DNA of 64,000 bases, taken from contig JAVGWX010000005.1 in NCBI GenBank assembly GCA_036924085.1, forward strand, positions 41,237,664 to 41,301,663, given 5' to 3'. The notes under the pieces are model-generated. The model had not been told where the DNA came from. It made no database searches and saw nothing but the letters and a program-made list of their open reading frames with translations. The position numbers and the translations under genes are program-made. Source of the DNA: Ariolimax columbianus (lineage: Eukaryota; Mollusca; Gastropoda; Stylommatophora; Arionidae). Shown piece after piece: positions 1-12,045 of this stretch (positions are counted from its first letter, which is position 1; each line of letters starts with the position of its first letter).

Positions 1-364
1 GACCAGAACAGTCGATCCATGTTAATCACTGGGGGTTTAAGACCTCAACAGCTGCTATATCCTCGTACCTCAGCCATCCCCTTTGTACCTTCTGAAGTAC
101 GGCTTGCGCGTCTGTCACTATGACTGCCCTTTTTATTATTTTAAAAAAAAATTGTACGTGTTTACGTGACCATTTTTACTGGCTGAGGCGCGCCTATTCT
201 ACCACATACCCTAGTCAATTGGACGATATTAAGACGCATAAACCAGTGTTTGGATGCATGTGTGCGTCTGTATATACCTATGCTAGGTTTGTGCACGCTC
301 AGAAGCCAGCCCAACCAAAGTGCAATGGAAAAGCATCACCCTGAGGGCGCGTGTGAAAGTTGTG
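1..364. other. unassigned sequence
   Basis: No recognisable gene. A 74-codon open frame occurs by chance-like composition. The sequence abuts a LINE RNase H remnant on the minus strand and may be downstream sequence of that element, but I see nothing that proves it. Confidence 0.3.
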
Positions 365-605
365 CAAGAGTGTGATTGTTGGACAGAGTAAAAAGAAAGA
401 AAAGTGTGTGGAAAGAAGAGCCCAGAGTTACGATATCCATCTCAGCGCTGAGGTCACTGCTTCTATCTCCATTCTCAAACTAGAGGTTGTTGACATGTAT
501 GCCTTACTGCACTCGGCAACCGCCTGTCCTGTCATTCTAGCCGAGAAGCACCAGCCTGATGTCCTGTTGAGACGCACTGATCCGTTGATATGACAGCATC
601 ACTAT
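365..605 (-). mobile_element. LINE RNase H-domain fragment
   Basis: Read on the minus strand, this stretch matches the RNase H-like part of the LINE at about 27.96-28.14 kb. Both carry an Arg-Thr-Ser-Gly-Trp segment followed about 30 residues later by an Arg-Met-Glu-(Ile/Met)-Glu-Ala segment. The fragment is short and bounded by unrelated sequence, so it is a truncated, non-functional copy. That the domain is RNase H is inferred from its position before a His-Gly-Asn-Glu motif in the longer copy. Confidence 0.6.
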
Positions 606-2500
606 GCTGCGTATTCTCCTTTTTCAGCCAATTCACCTCGTGCTCTGCTCTCTCGTTGTCACAGTATGCATTTCTTGCCTAGGGTTATAAAAACCCTCTA
701 GTATTCTTCCCCCTTGGGTATCGTCTCAGTTGGGTTGACATGTCCGATTGTTTTATCTGCCTGTGTCAATGCACGACACCCCTCTCTTGATGTCAGATTC
801 TACTGTCAAAAGCTTTTTGGTAGTCTATGCTAATAGTTGTCCATCACAAGTGATGAAGACCACTCTCTTTGTTCAGCCGTGTGGACAGTCGTATCTCTTG
901 CTGTGTCCGCTGAAATGGGTGACTTGCGCGGTTATTTGGATCAAAGTGAGGAAGAAACTGCGCCTTTTTGTCAACCTCACTCACAGAGCCTAAGCTACAT
1001 TTTGCCAGTGGAAAGACATTCATCGAGACGACTGGAGATAGCATAGGCTGCAGATTTTGCCTCAGGGTTACCACCGAAGCCTTTCCGTAAACATGTAACC
1101 CGCAGTTTGTCGTGCCTTTTCGATAACCACAAGAAGTCGTATGGACAACACTCAGCGTGTGAGTGGGTCTGGCAACTCTCCCCAGCTGTATTGAACTCAT
1201 CATAGTAGCATCTAAAATTCCCACACGCCAAATTCGCGAAGGTGAACCGGCAGAATTAACCCGTGAAATACGTCACATGTATAAGCGTAGTGCCATTCAG
1301 CCGGCGTCCAGACCAGGACAAACGGATGGAAGAAATCACAAAAAAGAACGAAATAACAAGTCCAGACGGAAAACAACACCACGTTTCAGTGAACACAAGT
1401 GTAAGTCGTCGACTAGTGTGAATTCCAGGCAAATCCGTGGTCTAGCGGCATCCATAATGATTCAAAACAGTAGAGAAATGTAGACTCGCAGCCAGTTATG
1501 GCGCCATCTATGCCAGATTTGGTAGTCTATGAAGCAAATTTAAATGTCATGCATTTCTTTATATTTCTGACGGAGTTCGCAAACAGAAAATTGCTTCCCT
1601 TGTTCCATTAAACTTTCGAAAATCAAATTGTTCTTCTGAAACTTTCCTCTCTACTTTACCTCGTATTCTCTCTTGTATGATATTTAATATAATAATTCTG
1701 AAAGTTCGTATATTTGCATGTCTGGAGAAGCCATAAAACGTGAACAGAAAGACACATCGAGTTGAAAATGTCACTAATTATTCCATGCCGATTTGCAGAT
1801 CACGACAACTTTTGTCACTAAGTTTGTCACAAGTAGTCTTCTTAACCAGTGTAAATATGTTATGTTAAGTTAAGGCATATCATTATTTCTCTATATATGT
1901 GGGATTTCATTGTTTAACTTAACAAGGGACACAACGAAATAAATTGTTAAAATGCGAAGATATATATATGCCAGCTGTGTCAACTAAATGATGAATATTG
2001 AATATTTGTTGTACTTATGCCATATGGGAAATATATTCTTCAGAACAAATTATTTCATGAGTTGTTATTTATATAGTGTTCATATATCCGTTTCTATATG
2101 TATTATGTTATTTAGTGAAATATTACGTTATTCTGACACACGACAGAACAATTGCCAATACAGTGCCAGCTTGTGAAATTTTCACATTTTAAACTTCAGT
2201 CGTATTTCAGCTTTCTTGAATGCCCGTGAGTTCTGTCACTTACCTTAATCTTGCTACTGAGTCTACTTCATGTGCAGAAGTTTATACAATGCATGTGAAC
2301 AAGTTTTTTTTCATCGTTCCAAACACTCCCCAACATTTGACATTAATTCTAATATTTGGATACATTCACACAGTCTTAACGCCATAAGTAATTGTCTGTT
2401 TATTGTATAATTAAACACTACTTTAGAGATGTCTTGTTATATCCTCATAGGTTACTTTCACTGTGTTGACATGGTTCAAATAATAAATATAAAAGATATT
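606..2500. other. no gene recognised
   Basis: This is AT-rich DNA with scattered short open frames. The longest are 844-1224 on minus and 1163-1483 on plus. Neither shows a motif I recognise. Part of 606-1230 could be upstream LINE sequence belonging to the RNase H fragment next to it. Confidence 0.3.
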
Positions 2501-2504
2501 GCAT

Positions 2505-2790
2505 CTTATGGGGGACTCAGTGGCCACAAGGTCACGTGTTAAAAATGTCACTGATCTCTGGGTAGTGAGATCGGACTCCTGTGTTCAGTGTCGAGCACGT
2601 TAAAAATTCGTTAGCAGTTGGAAATAAAAAAGACTAAGCATAACGGAAATTGCCAGAACAAAATTCAAATTAAAAATCTACCCAAGTTATTTGCACCTTT
2701 CCCCAGGTGGTCTGTTAAGAGCAGCGATAGGTGGCGCCTAACTGGCTGTGGGTTTACTTACCTCTAGTTTTTTAGTCTATTAAGATGGAC
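2505..2790 (+). repeat. interspersed repeat, SINE-like
   Basis: It starts with a tRNA-like head (gactcagtggccac) and ends with a block around 2705-2785 (tgttaagagcagcgataggt, then ggcgcctaac and ttttagtctattaa). The end block recurs at 56876-56945, and the middle part at about 26975-27120. Three dispersed copies support an interspersed family. A Pol III B box is not clear, so the SINE label is tentative. Confidence 0.5.
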
Positions 2791-2814
2791 TCGCACATCG
2801 GTAGAAACCATCCT

Positions 2815-2880
2815 CGAAGATAAACTGGTTTTATACAGTATACTAGTTGTAAACCAGTATAAAACTGTTAAGTTACGTTA
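2815..2880 (+). repeat. 3' end fragment of CR1-like LINE
   Basis: The sequence accagtataaaactgttaag matches, in the opposite orientation, the 3' ends of the CR1-like copies at 32075 and 32330 (cttaacgtctttatactggt). It appears to be a severely 5'-truncated plus-strand copy. Confidence 0.4.
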
Positions 2881-3860
2881 TATTTCAGTTTTACAGCAAA
2901 TACATTTCTGAAAGCTCTATCCCATTGATCCAAAAAATCAATACAGGTGTACATGACTTTATCTAGGAAACCCTTTCTGATGCAAACAATTCCAAAGCAG
3001 CACATATTAGCAACACATATTTCACAGAATAGATTAGAATGTATAGGTTTGAATTTGGTATGCATCGAGAACGAAGTTAGGAACAACTTATTTTGATTAA
3101 TATTTATAACGGTGGCTCATTTGTTACAAATGTCTCCAGTTTTAAAGCGTGCAAGTTTAAAGTGGGAGTGTTAACTGTCAATATACATAAATATTTATGT
3201 AATAAAATTTGGTTAAACCAAACATGTGGCATTTTTATATCCCACTTTATATAGAACTAATTGTTTATTCAGTGATCAGGTTCAGGAGCAAAATTTCAAT
3301 AATCTCTGTTAACATATATTTACTTTCATAATTTAACAATATAGAATGCTGAAGATATAGAAAATACACATTTTCTTTTGTTTTGATATGCACTTTTATT
3401 ATATGCATTAAATATAAATGTATGTTATGTTTAAAAAAAAATTATCTTATTTTAAATCATAATAAAATAATCACTTTTTACCCATTCAATTCTTGGCCGC
3501 TTAAATTATGTTCTAATTATTGTAGGATGTTCGTGTTTTCACATTAATTTAGAGCTAGATCTTGTTTATTATGCAAAATCATCAATTAGTAGACACATTC
3601 TTCAGGTGAATATGTTTTAATCTACCCCTCTGTAAAGAAAACACTAACATTTTTCCTTCACCCCTGACAGCTGATTATTAGACGCGATAAACGCGCAATA
3701 TTTTTTTAGTGATAGACTCTACTTAGACGATGGTTATAAGCAATGTGTCACAGAGAAGGGTCAAACTCGCTCAGTTTCACAATCTCAACCAAAGGGTACA
3801 AATCCCACAACAGCAAAGTTTCAGTACCAGAATTGCTTCTAGGATTTTTATTTCATTTTA
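2881..3860. other. no gene recognised
   Basis: AT-rich DNA with many poly-A and poly-T runs. No domain, RNA gene or repeat family could be supported. Confidence 0.3.
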
Positions 3861-3864
3861 TTGA

Positions 3865-4660
3865 GGGGACTGCTGACCTAAGTTCTGTCATTGAAAAAAT
3901 ATTGGACTGGATAAAATGATGTCATTATCAAGGTTAAGATAATGCTGCCATTATGGCTGCAATCTGTGGTGGTGTACAAGGTTTATTTAAGGGAACAAAC
4001 AAGAAAGCTATTTTAAATAGATCATGTGCAGTCAGCGCAGTTTTGCGAGTGACATTTTAAAAACCTTTTTGAGACAATGTTGTCTTTCTTTGCTTTTCAA
4101 TAGGATGCATTAATTGACCATATCAGTGAAAAGTCTATCAACAACACACTGGAGTGCTCATCTATCTGCAGATAAGCCAGTTAAATAAAATTTTGTGACA
4201 GCGACTGAAACTCTTTGTGGTCCACATGCAAATTTTGACATAAGAGAAGCAATTCAAGGTCTTTTGCCTGCTGTCTGTGATTTCACTTTTATGTGCTACC
4301 TGTACTTCTAGTGTTGTATTTCAGCAAGTAAATCTTACACATTAGCACCTGCAGACTACAGGCTTAAGTCTCAACAAGATGGCGACAAAGCTAATGGTGC
4401 TAAGACTTTTTTCTGCACGAAGACTGCAGTGACCTAGTGGAGCATGCAAATGTACTGATGATTATGAAATTGCAGTAAGTGGTCTATACAGCCAGTTTCA
4501 AGAGATAGCAAAGGAATAGGCAAACGATGCTAGACTCGTTCTGTAAGCAGGAAGAAAATAAGAGGGCAAAGCGTGAGTGTATTGGTTATTTTATTCTTAA
4601 TTCCAGACCAGATCAAGAGCCATCAAAGAAGTAGGAGCCATATTTCTTATTATCAAATCT
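3865..4660 (+). mobile_element. decayed hAT-like transposase fragment
   Basis: Conceptual translation across several frames gives pieces that resemble the hAT / zinc-finger MYM-type-like transposase core. They include a Ser-Thr-Thr-His-Trp-Ser-Ala-His block near 4143-4166 and a Gly-Leu-Leu-Pro-Ala-Val-Cys-Asp-Phe block near 4259-4285. Many stops and frameshifts interrupt it, so it cannot encode a protein. No terminal repeats were identified. Sequence from 4900 to 5100 might be a C-terminal remainder. Confidence 0.45.
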
Positions 4661-7230
4661 AGCACTGGAGAAGTTAAAGATGCCTTTTCCAAAATTCACA
4701 ATTTTCTATAGTGAGGTATCTGAAAGTAAGCTTTAAATAGTAATACCAAGGCTGAGAAGGCAACTGAAAGCAATTGAGATCGAGTCCAACATTCAGCAAC
4801 ATTAGAATTTTGGATATTAGTAGCTGAATGGAACTTCGTAGAATCTCTCCCAGCCCTTTCATTAAGCCTACACGTATTTCTGACGATCTGTGTGTATGGC
4901 CTCCTTTGAAAGAAAAGTTTTTCAAGGCTCAAACTTTGAAAGACCTATTCGTAATCTATTGTGGGGCATTTACGGTTTTCTAATCTTGTGAATATTATCG
5001 ACTGAATGTGAGTTTACGAGAGGCATTGATTTAGATGAAATGATTTGTAAATTCGCATCGTTGAAGACCAGGAAGGAAAAGTTCTGATTTAGTCAAGATT
5101 TAAGAGTAACATTAGTACACAAAATATGACTAAGAATTTGTATGGTCTGATATGGGAGGAGGTCCATGTGTGGGGGTGACACCTGGCTGGGAGTTATCCT
5201 TCACATTTTGTCCAATAAAGAAGAGCTGAACTTTGATTCTTGATCCTCTAGACTGAAAATTGCTGAGAGACTAAGGATTCAATCCCCCTGCACAATGTGT
5301 TGTTAAATATTTGTTGTGCCAGCTTGGCGATGATAAAAGTTAGGAAAGTAGGCTCAAACGTGTTCGTAATTTGTATTAATAAAAGTTGAGTCTGCCTTTG
5401 ACGTTGTTGGATCATTTCATTTTATATATAATCTGGTCGTGGGGGTTTCCTTCACGGCATTTACTTTAAGATACTCTGCAGTTTTGAGGGGATGAAGTTT
5501 TCTGTCAAATACTTTATGGCAACATGTTAATATAAGAACTTGCTAAAGGTGCTTTTTCTTCTTCGGCGTTCGTCCTGAAAAGGACTTTTATAACGTATCA
5601 GTTTACAGCGAGGTTGCGATATCTGCGCCTCTCGCCACAGATCAGATTTCAACAGGGTATTTTTTGGGGCCAGGTTTACTTTCTCAGTTTGATCCTTAAT
5701 CTCTTAGTGTTTCCACCACTTGAAGGTTAAATAGCTGTTGTATCTTTGACCCCTAAAGGTGTTTGCTTTCTTTGGTATCGTAGATATAAGGTCTCCATTG
5801 TAAATTACCACAGCATACGTCAACAAAATGAAAATCAAGAAAGAGACGCCATGAATGGTGCAAGCAGAGAAGACGATTGGGGAAGTGACCACAGCTTAGA
5901 CTAAAGGGGAAGAATGGATTCATATTAGCAATAATATAACAGACTTCTACCAATGTATCATTACCTCCATCAGGGAATGCAAAGGAGAGCAATGGGAAAG
6001 GAGACTATGAGGTTAAACAAATCAAAATAATCTAGATAGTATACATCGATGGTATGTGATGCTCTGTAAGAGATCAGATTATGATAGTTCCACGGATAGA
6101 GTAGAGTGATAGGCAGGGCTGTTCACGAGCATGTTGGACATACATGACAACCTATAGTATAGGAATGGATTGAGGAAAATACTTCAGTTGAGAGGTGATT
6201 ATCTGAGACCACATTAATCAGCGCTGTCATTTCAAATTCCCTTATTCTGGAAGAGACGGGAATGATGGTTATGACATAAGTAGATATCAAAAAGAGACCT
6301 AAAACTTTCTGCGGCGTGTGTGCACCTATTGATCTGGCCATGCTAGAGTTAAAGGCAATGGCTTAGAAGCCCAAATTGTGATGACTTTGAATATGGACCA
6401 GTAAAGGGGGAAAGAGATTGAAAAATTTGTGACCACCTGCTTGATGATGACACTGTAATAGATTAAATGGTAATTCACAGACTGCACAAGTATGCAGGTG
6501 CGCCTGAGAGTACAGATCATGAGCTAGCTACTGAAACCATTCAATATCCATATCCTTCGCTATTTGCTGAGAGAGAATGTGCACATATAGGTCTGTCCAT
6601 AGTGTAGTAGTGCTAATTCTCAACAACATAGCCTTTGTACACTTATTCTTCTAAATTATCAATTCAATTGCTTCTGGTATTTCCTAAACATTTCTAACTT
6701 TTCATTTTACAAAACAGATGCCATGGTGTTAACAATTTGGATGGAGACTTAATACTAGCAGAATATGGTATGGCTTTAACCCTAACACGCCTGAAATTAC
6801 AAGCAAAAAAGGTTACCTTATGTATTTTCATATTAACCCAGGGCAGATTGACCAAAAATATGACAGTACATTTACGAAGAAAGTGAGTCGGACTAAGGCG
6901 TTTACAAAGTGTGATCACTGATAGCGACAACGCTTCGGGTGTAATGAGTTAATACTGGTTTAGTTCACTCTACTGCGTGTATATTGCTCCAAAAAGTAGG
7001 ACATTATTGTAAGTTGTGATCTCTTATTGCAGAATATGGTGGTTAGGTTACGATGCTTATATGGATATGACAGACACATATTGCCCGATATCACTTGCAA
7101 TTTGATGCTTTCTGGGTGGAATGTGCTAAGGAAACCAATTAGAAAAGCAGAGGTGGGGGTCAATTGATAAGATTTACACAGGTTTTCTTTTTTTCAACCA
7201 AATGCACACAATTCGTGTTCATTGATCACT
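4661..7230. other. no gene recognised
   Basis: No conserved domain is visible on either strand, and open frames are short. Part of 4660-5100 could continue the hAT-like relic. This lies 3' of the XXYLT1 stop and is probably intergenic. Confidence 0.3.
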
Positions 7231-7329
7231 ACTTACCATGGATAGGTTCAAAATGACTCAGTAGCAGATAACATTTCTTTATTTCACAACGCTTTGTTTG
7301 TCAGAACAGCATTAATGCATAGGTATAGG

Positions 7330-8240
7330 CTGCTGCAAACGAATAGTCGGCTGGTGAATGTTGCTCGGAACCTCAATGTTTGACAGAAACTGTGAAACAT
7401 GTACTGACATAACGGCACAGTTTCTGATTTGCCTCACACTGGCTGTCCAAGAACTACTACATGTCGTCAAGACCAACTTCTCATTACTCAGAACTCAAAA
7501 TGGTACTCAACTACACCAGAATCTTCAACAGACCAATAGGATTTGATTCTCTATGCAGACAGTACGAAACTGCTTGCACTAGGTGTAACTGGTCTCTCGT
7601 CGACCATTTGTTGGCATGCTCATGTCACTACGCCACAAGCAAGCCAAAATGAATTAGTGCAAATGTCATCTAACATAGACCAGTCAACAGTGGGCATTGG
7701 TGATGTTTTCTGATTAGTCCGGCTACCAAAAAGGCTGAAAACATATATGGCAGCAGCGAGGTCAGTGTTACCAGTCTGATGCAATGGTTGCGCACAACTG
7801 TTATGGACGTGGGAGTGTAATGGTCTGGCCAGACATGACATGCCAGACCATCTTGACACGGCTCCATTACCGTGACAACCTCATTGAACGTATTGTTGTG
7901 CCAACTGTTCAGCAGCATGGACCTGATTTCATCTTTCAGGATGACAATGCACGTCTCATCGTGCTCACGTCATCCATGATCAACTTCAGTAGCAACATAT
8001 CCGGAAGTTACCATGTCCAACAACCTTTCTCCAAATAAGCATTTGTGGGACCTCTTCAGCACACGTCCATCCACTCCTCATACCCTTCTACAGTAAGTTT
8101 GCGCTCTTCGGCAGGAGTGGCAAAGAGTTCACTAAGACAACGCCAGAAGGCTTATTTGCCGTATGAGACGTCGCTGCGCTGTGTGTTTAGCAACAAATGG
8201 GGAAACCTACAAGGTACAAAGATCATTGGAAATTTGTGAA
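7330..8240 (+). mobile_element. decayed Tc1-like transposase
   Basis: The ORF at 7784-8038 contains the Tc1-family signature of Gly-Ser-Val-Met-Val-Trp, then Arg-Tyr/His-Tyr-Arg-Asp, then Gln-Gln-His-Gly-Pro-Asp and the catalytic-type block Phe-Gln-Asp-Asp-Asn-Ala-Arg. Upstream sequence from 7350 resembles the N-terminal helix-turn-helix region in broken frames. Sequence after 8040 resembles the C-terminal part. Terminal inverted repeats were not found. Multiple frame breaks make it inactive. Confidence 0.65.
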
Positions 8241-8372
8241 AATGGAGTACCGTACTAACACCTCCTTGGTTGCCAGTGAGACTACAGTCAGGTGACTAAA
8301 CATAAACTATTGATTCTACCATAAATGTCACGTTGTGGGATTCCAGTTCACTTGTACAAAGTAATAAATCAG

Positions 8373-8378
8373 TTTATT
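8373..8378 (-). promoter_or_regulatory. XXYLT1: candidate poly(A) signal of XXYLT1
   Basis: TTTATT here reads AATAAA on the minus strand, roughly 290 nt past the XXYLT1 stop codon. It is a plausible 3'-end signal, but AT-rich sequence gives many such matches and no transcript evidence is available. Confidence 0.35.
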
Positions 8379-8666
8379 TCTATTACATGATATTGGCTGT
8401 GATAATATTTTAAATTCAATATCTCCTACTTTCATGAAAGTGACATGAAACACATACCAGTGGCTGCATTTGACATTTATCTCAATAAAAATCTCTGAAT
8501 CACATACCCACACATTTTTGGAAGGATCTGCACATTTACATTTCATTTTATATATTACTGACATTAATATTTTAGTCACATCAATTTAAAAAAATTGTGA
8601 AATGATTCAAATGCATGTTTTTTTTAATGAATTAATCGCATGTACATCAATGAATTTGCACAAAAA

Positions 8667-9338
8667 TTAATTGTACAAAGATGTGTTGCAGTTAGCATGC
8701 CATATGTGAACAGGTTCATGACATATATAGTATCTATGGAAAATGGGAATAAATTCATCCCTTTGCCACCATGTACATAACTGTCTATTCCATCCGCATG
8801 GAAGGATATAAAATAGTGATTCATATTCAAATGACAACAATGTAAAGAAATCCTGGTCACCTAAATGTCCTTTAAATTCATATTTTCTTACTAATATCAT
8901 CAAATTATCATAAGTTAATAATGAATTATATTTCAAAGACTGTCTTAACTTTGCTAAGTCAAACAATACTACACCACTATTGAATCCAGTCAAACCATTT
9001 GGTGGTGGATCTCCAACTCTTGTGCCAGGGTTCTTAATTCTGAAGTTCCAAAATACATTTCTGTACACAGGTTGATTTTCTCTGGCAATACCAATAACCT
9101 GATCACCACTGAAGTTGTCCAATAATGAAAACAGGTCAACAATATCAGAAGTTAACATAAGATCAATATCCAGCAAGATTAGTTTAGATACATTTACTGG
9201 CATGATTCTATGCATTACAAGTGAGATATAAAACATAGGGTTACTGAAATGATGGGCTTCAGCACTGAGTTGTTCATGAATATTTGAGATTGTCTGAAAA
9301 ACACTAGCTGGCATATGAGTCCGGTCATGATGAATAAC
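8667..9338 (-). CDS. XXYLT1: xyloside xylosyltransferase 1, exon 2 (terminal coding exon)
   Basis: This exon encodes the catalytic GT8 domain of XXYLT1. The enzyme is an ER-resident alpha-1,3-xylosyltransferase that adds the second xylose, from UDP-xylose, to O-glucosylated EGF repeats of proteins such as Notch. The exon has 223 codons plus a stop. It shows the metal-binding DxD motif (Leu-Asp-Ile-Asp) at exon residues 56-59, the segment Gly-Ile-Ala-Arg-Glu-Asn-Gln-Pro-Val-Tyr, a Gly-Phe-Asn-Ser-Gly-Val block, Gly-His-Leu-Gly-Asp-Gln-Asp-Phe-Phe, and a Trp-Asn-Arg-Gln-Leu-Cys-Thr-Trp-Trp block. These occur in the order known for vertebrate XXYLT1. The 3' splice site is TTTCTTTAG before 9338 and the exon begins in phase 0. 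The reading frame is intact and the stop is TAA at 8669-8667. The protein ends in Cys-Asn-Thr-Ser-Leu-Tyr-Asn, close to the family's usual C terminus. Confidence 0.95.
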   Translation of the reverse strand, partial: VIHHDRTHMPASVFQTISNIHEQLSAEAHHFSNPMFYISLVMHRIMPVNVSKLILLDIDLMLTSDIVDLFSLLDNFSGDQVIGIARENQPVYRNVFWNFRIKNPGTRVGDPPPNGLTGFNSGVVLFDLAKLRQSLKYNSLLTYDNLMILVRKYEFKGHLGDQDFFTLLSFEYESLFYILPCGWNRQLCTWWQRDEFIPIFHRYYICHEPVHIWHANCNTSLYN

Positions 9339-9479
9339 CTAAAGAAAAGTGTGCAAAAAAAAAATTAGAGCTCCAAACTAATAAACATTACATTTCTGTT
9401 ACAAATATACATTTTACTCATCCATACCATTTTGCAAATAATTTGTAATATTAAAAGTAAAGTAAAGTGGGAATTCAGC

Positions 9480-9765
9480 AAAATTAACTGCTGGTTGGAA
9501 ATGGAGTTTTTTTAAAGACCTCATTGTACTAAGCCGCAGCCTGTGAAAGGTGGGGTGGCCAGTGCCCTTCCTTGCTGTTTTTACTTTCCCTAACTCATGT
9601 GTCAGGTACCCATTTACAGCTGGGTTGACTGGAGAAGCGGTCCCCGATTAAAATCATGACCCTGATATTTTTTAGTCTCCGAATGCAATTCGAACCGAGG
9701 CATACTGTTACCACAGAAAATAGCAAATTTATCGCTATGAACTGAGCTAATGTGGCCCTCAATAT
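9480..9765 (-). repeat. tRNA-derived SINE (minus orientation)
   Basis: On the minus strand an A-box-like sequence (ttagctcagttcatagcga, near 9755-9735) is followed by a canonical B box (ggttcgaattgc) at about 9697-9684. This is the usual Pol III promoter arrangement of a tRNA-derived SINE head. The tail runs towards 9480. It lies in the XXYLT1 intron, in sense with the gene. Confidence 0.6.
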
Positions 9766-10012
9766 TAAAAACAGAGACAAAATTATTGCTTTCAATTCAT
9801 GTGCATCCACTGAAAATACAAAATACATTTAATTAAAGTAGATATTATAAATTACAATCACATTTTAATTGATTTACTAAATAACGAAATAACAATGTTG
9901 CGTACATTATTTTAGAGCAGTGATATCAAATTCACAGAACATGGACTGCCTGTGGCCTGTGATTGATTTTCTGTGGTTCATGACATGATTTACGTTTTAT
10001 GGTATGATTAAT

Positions 10013-10240
10013 AGAGGCTTTGTGGCTTAGGGGTGAAGTGCCATTTTCACAATCCCAAGGCACCCCGTTCGAATCACGCTCATGTAGGTAGCATCACGAC
10101 AGTCACTCTGTTCATCAATTTTGAGGCTGGGCCGACTCTGGTGTCTATTGCAATTTAAATAATAACCCACATAAATTTTGGAATGACACTAGATTACTCG
10201 ATTGGACAGCTAGTGCACTAACCACTGCGATACCGTAGCT
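10013..10240 (+). repeat. tRNA-derived SINE
   Basis: A box tggcttaggggtgaag at about 10023-10038 and B box gttcgaatc at 10067-10075 give a tRNA-like head. On the minus strand, 10235-10160 has another A-box-like start (cagtggttagtgcactagc), so two SINE pieces may meet head-to-head here. Confidence 0.6.
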
Positions 10241-10439
10241 CCCTTTTTTTCCGCGAAGGGATCACAATAATTAAGTTTTAAGTCCTGCTTTCCGTTGCCT
10301 GATTGTTTGGATAGAATTTCTTCTTCAACTAAATTGTGCTCTATTTTTGCGGGAATAAAATCACTTTTTGACAGTAACAGTCGTCCTTGCATTATTTATT
10401 ACTTGCTGTTGTCAAGGATAGTTATGGAAGTACAGCATA

Positions 10440-11070
10440 TTTAACGCCATCTTCATCTGCACCCCTCTTCTCATTCACATTCCCATTGTACTCCCTCATC
10501 CCTTGCATCCTCCTGTCCACCTCTTTCATCCCGCAATCTGCCTAATTCTTTGTCTTCCCTCAACCTGCCCATTCCCCCACCTTACTTCTTCACCTCACCC
10601 ATTTCTTCCCACTCCTGAACCAGCTCACCATATCCCTTTCAACCCCACCCATCTAGTCTCCCCCTCAACCGGCCCATCTCCTCCCATCACCCGCCCTCAC
10701 CATATTTTCCCTCTCACCACATCCATCTTTTCCTTGTGTCAAAGAGTCCTTACACCACCCTCAACCCGTGCCCATCTCTTCTCCGTCCACTTACGCTTCG
10801 CATCCTCCTACTGACCTCTTTCCTCCCTGCAACCCGTGTAATTATTTGTACCCCCTCAACCAGCCCATTACCCCTCCTATTTCATTATCCCTCACCTTGC
10901 CCATCTCTTCCCAATCCCCCCAACCGCTCATCTATTCTTTCCCTCAACACGCTCATATCTTCCCGTCACCGCTCCCACCATCTTTTTACCCTTACCCCAT
11001 CTATCACTTTCACGCGCCAAAAAGCTCTCACCGACTCATCTGTCACACCTTCAACCCGAGCTCAAAATTA
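10440..11070 (+). repeat. pyrimidine-rich tandem duplication, period about 295 bp
   Basis: A strongly C+T-rich block carries two diverged copies of a unit of about 295 bp. Landmarks repeat at 10506 and 10801 (catcctcct), and at about 10710 and 10980 (accat followed by ctttttaccc-like sequence and then the caccttcaaccc-like end). Shorter ccctcaacc..gcccatctc motifs repeat within each unit. The lack of stops in the plus frames reflects base composition, not coding. On the transcribed XXYLT1 strand this is a purine-rich tract. Confidence 0.6.
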
Positions 11071-11574
11071 CTCCCGTTACGAATACAGTGTCACTTTTTG
11101 TCTGTTGACCAAAACAGGCAACAATTTCACAAACAGTTCTACAAGTACTTAACATAACTTAAGTAACCGACTTCTGCGGAGTTCAGGCCCTTCACCAGCA
11201 AAAAATACACCATATTTCTAGGCGAAAGTTACGATTTTATTGCTTCAGCCCCGAAACCTGTGACCAGGTCTGGCATTGTATGTAACGAGTAACTAAGTGA
11301 AGTAACTAATGGAAGTGTAAAATATACAGCAATTATTCTATTTCTATTCAGATGTCCTGTATATTTATAATGATACTCAATTATCTTAGTTCACTGTTAT
11401 AGTATGGGTTGTTCGCCTCCTAAAGTCCAACCTGACATCTATTTCGTAGAAAGTGGGTACATGTCGAAGTAAGGGATTACCCTGAAAAGTTACTGGTAAA
11501 TGGAGACCTGGCGCAGCTGCTACTGACAGATGAAGTCGACAAGCTATTTAGTTTATACTATTGTTAACTATATA

Positions 11575-12045
11575 TTGTAAGGCTGTGAACAAACTGATTT
11601 CAACAGAGTATGGTCTGGAGACTTTAAAATGAATAGGGACACTGTTAAAACAGCAACAGTAAATAATGTTAATGGACTTGATGGAAAGGTGCCAGGACTT
11701 TGCAGGACATGAAAGCCTAATGGAAATATATTATATATATATATATACACACACATACACACACACCATAGAATGGAAAGAGTGAGTTAGACAGAAAGAT
11801 CCAATGACAATGTACTCACTGAAGTGGGTGCACAAAGACAAATATTGCATATGATCCAAAAATGTTGGTTGAGTTAGCTGGGTCACAATATGATACATGA
11901 ACGTTTTTCTACAGAAGATACTAGAGAGCAAGATTCAAGGGAAGAGATGGCAGGGGCGACCAAGACCACCTTTACATCTCAGGTATGCAGGGACATTAAA
12001 GTACAAACATGCAGAAATGAAGAGCATAGAGTCAAATGGAGAAAT
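11575..12045 (+). mobile_element. LINE 3' region, left part (interrupted by SINE)
   Basis: Sequence from 11785 to 12045 is closely similar to 51705-51980 (for example gatccaatgacaatg..ctcact, gtgcacaaagacaaatattg and acaatatga). In both places it is the 3' end of the same LINE type, after reverse-transcriptase remnants. The match resumes at 12416-12476 after the SINE at 12046-12403. It is broken by stops. Confidence 0.6.
11728..11766. repeat. (TA)n/(CA)n microsatellite
   Basis: A short alternating TA tract passes into alternating CA. Simple repeat inside the LINE-derived region. Confidence 0.85.

Noticed and set aside
844..1224. 126-codon minus-strand ORF as a possible gene
   Set aside because: No recognisable motif, no splice signals or conservation clue, and overlapping open frames on the other strand; could be LINE-derived.
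10503..11157. Three overlapping long plus-strand ORFs (103-138 codons)
   Set aside because: They lie in one C+T-rich tandem repeat where stop codons are rare in all frames; Pro/Ser/Leu-rich translation only mirrors composition.
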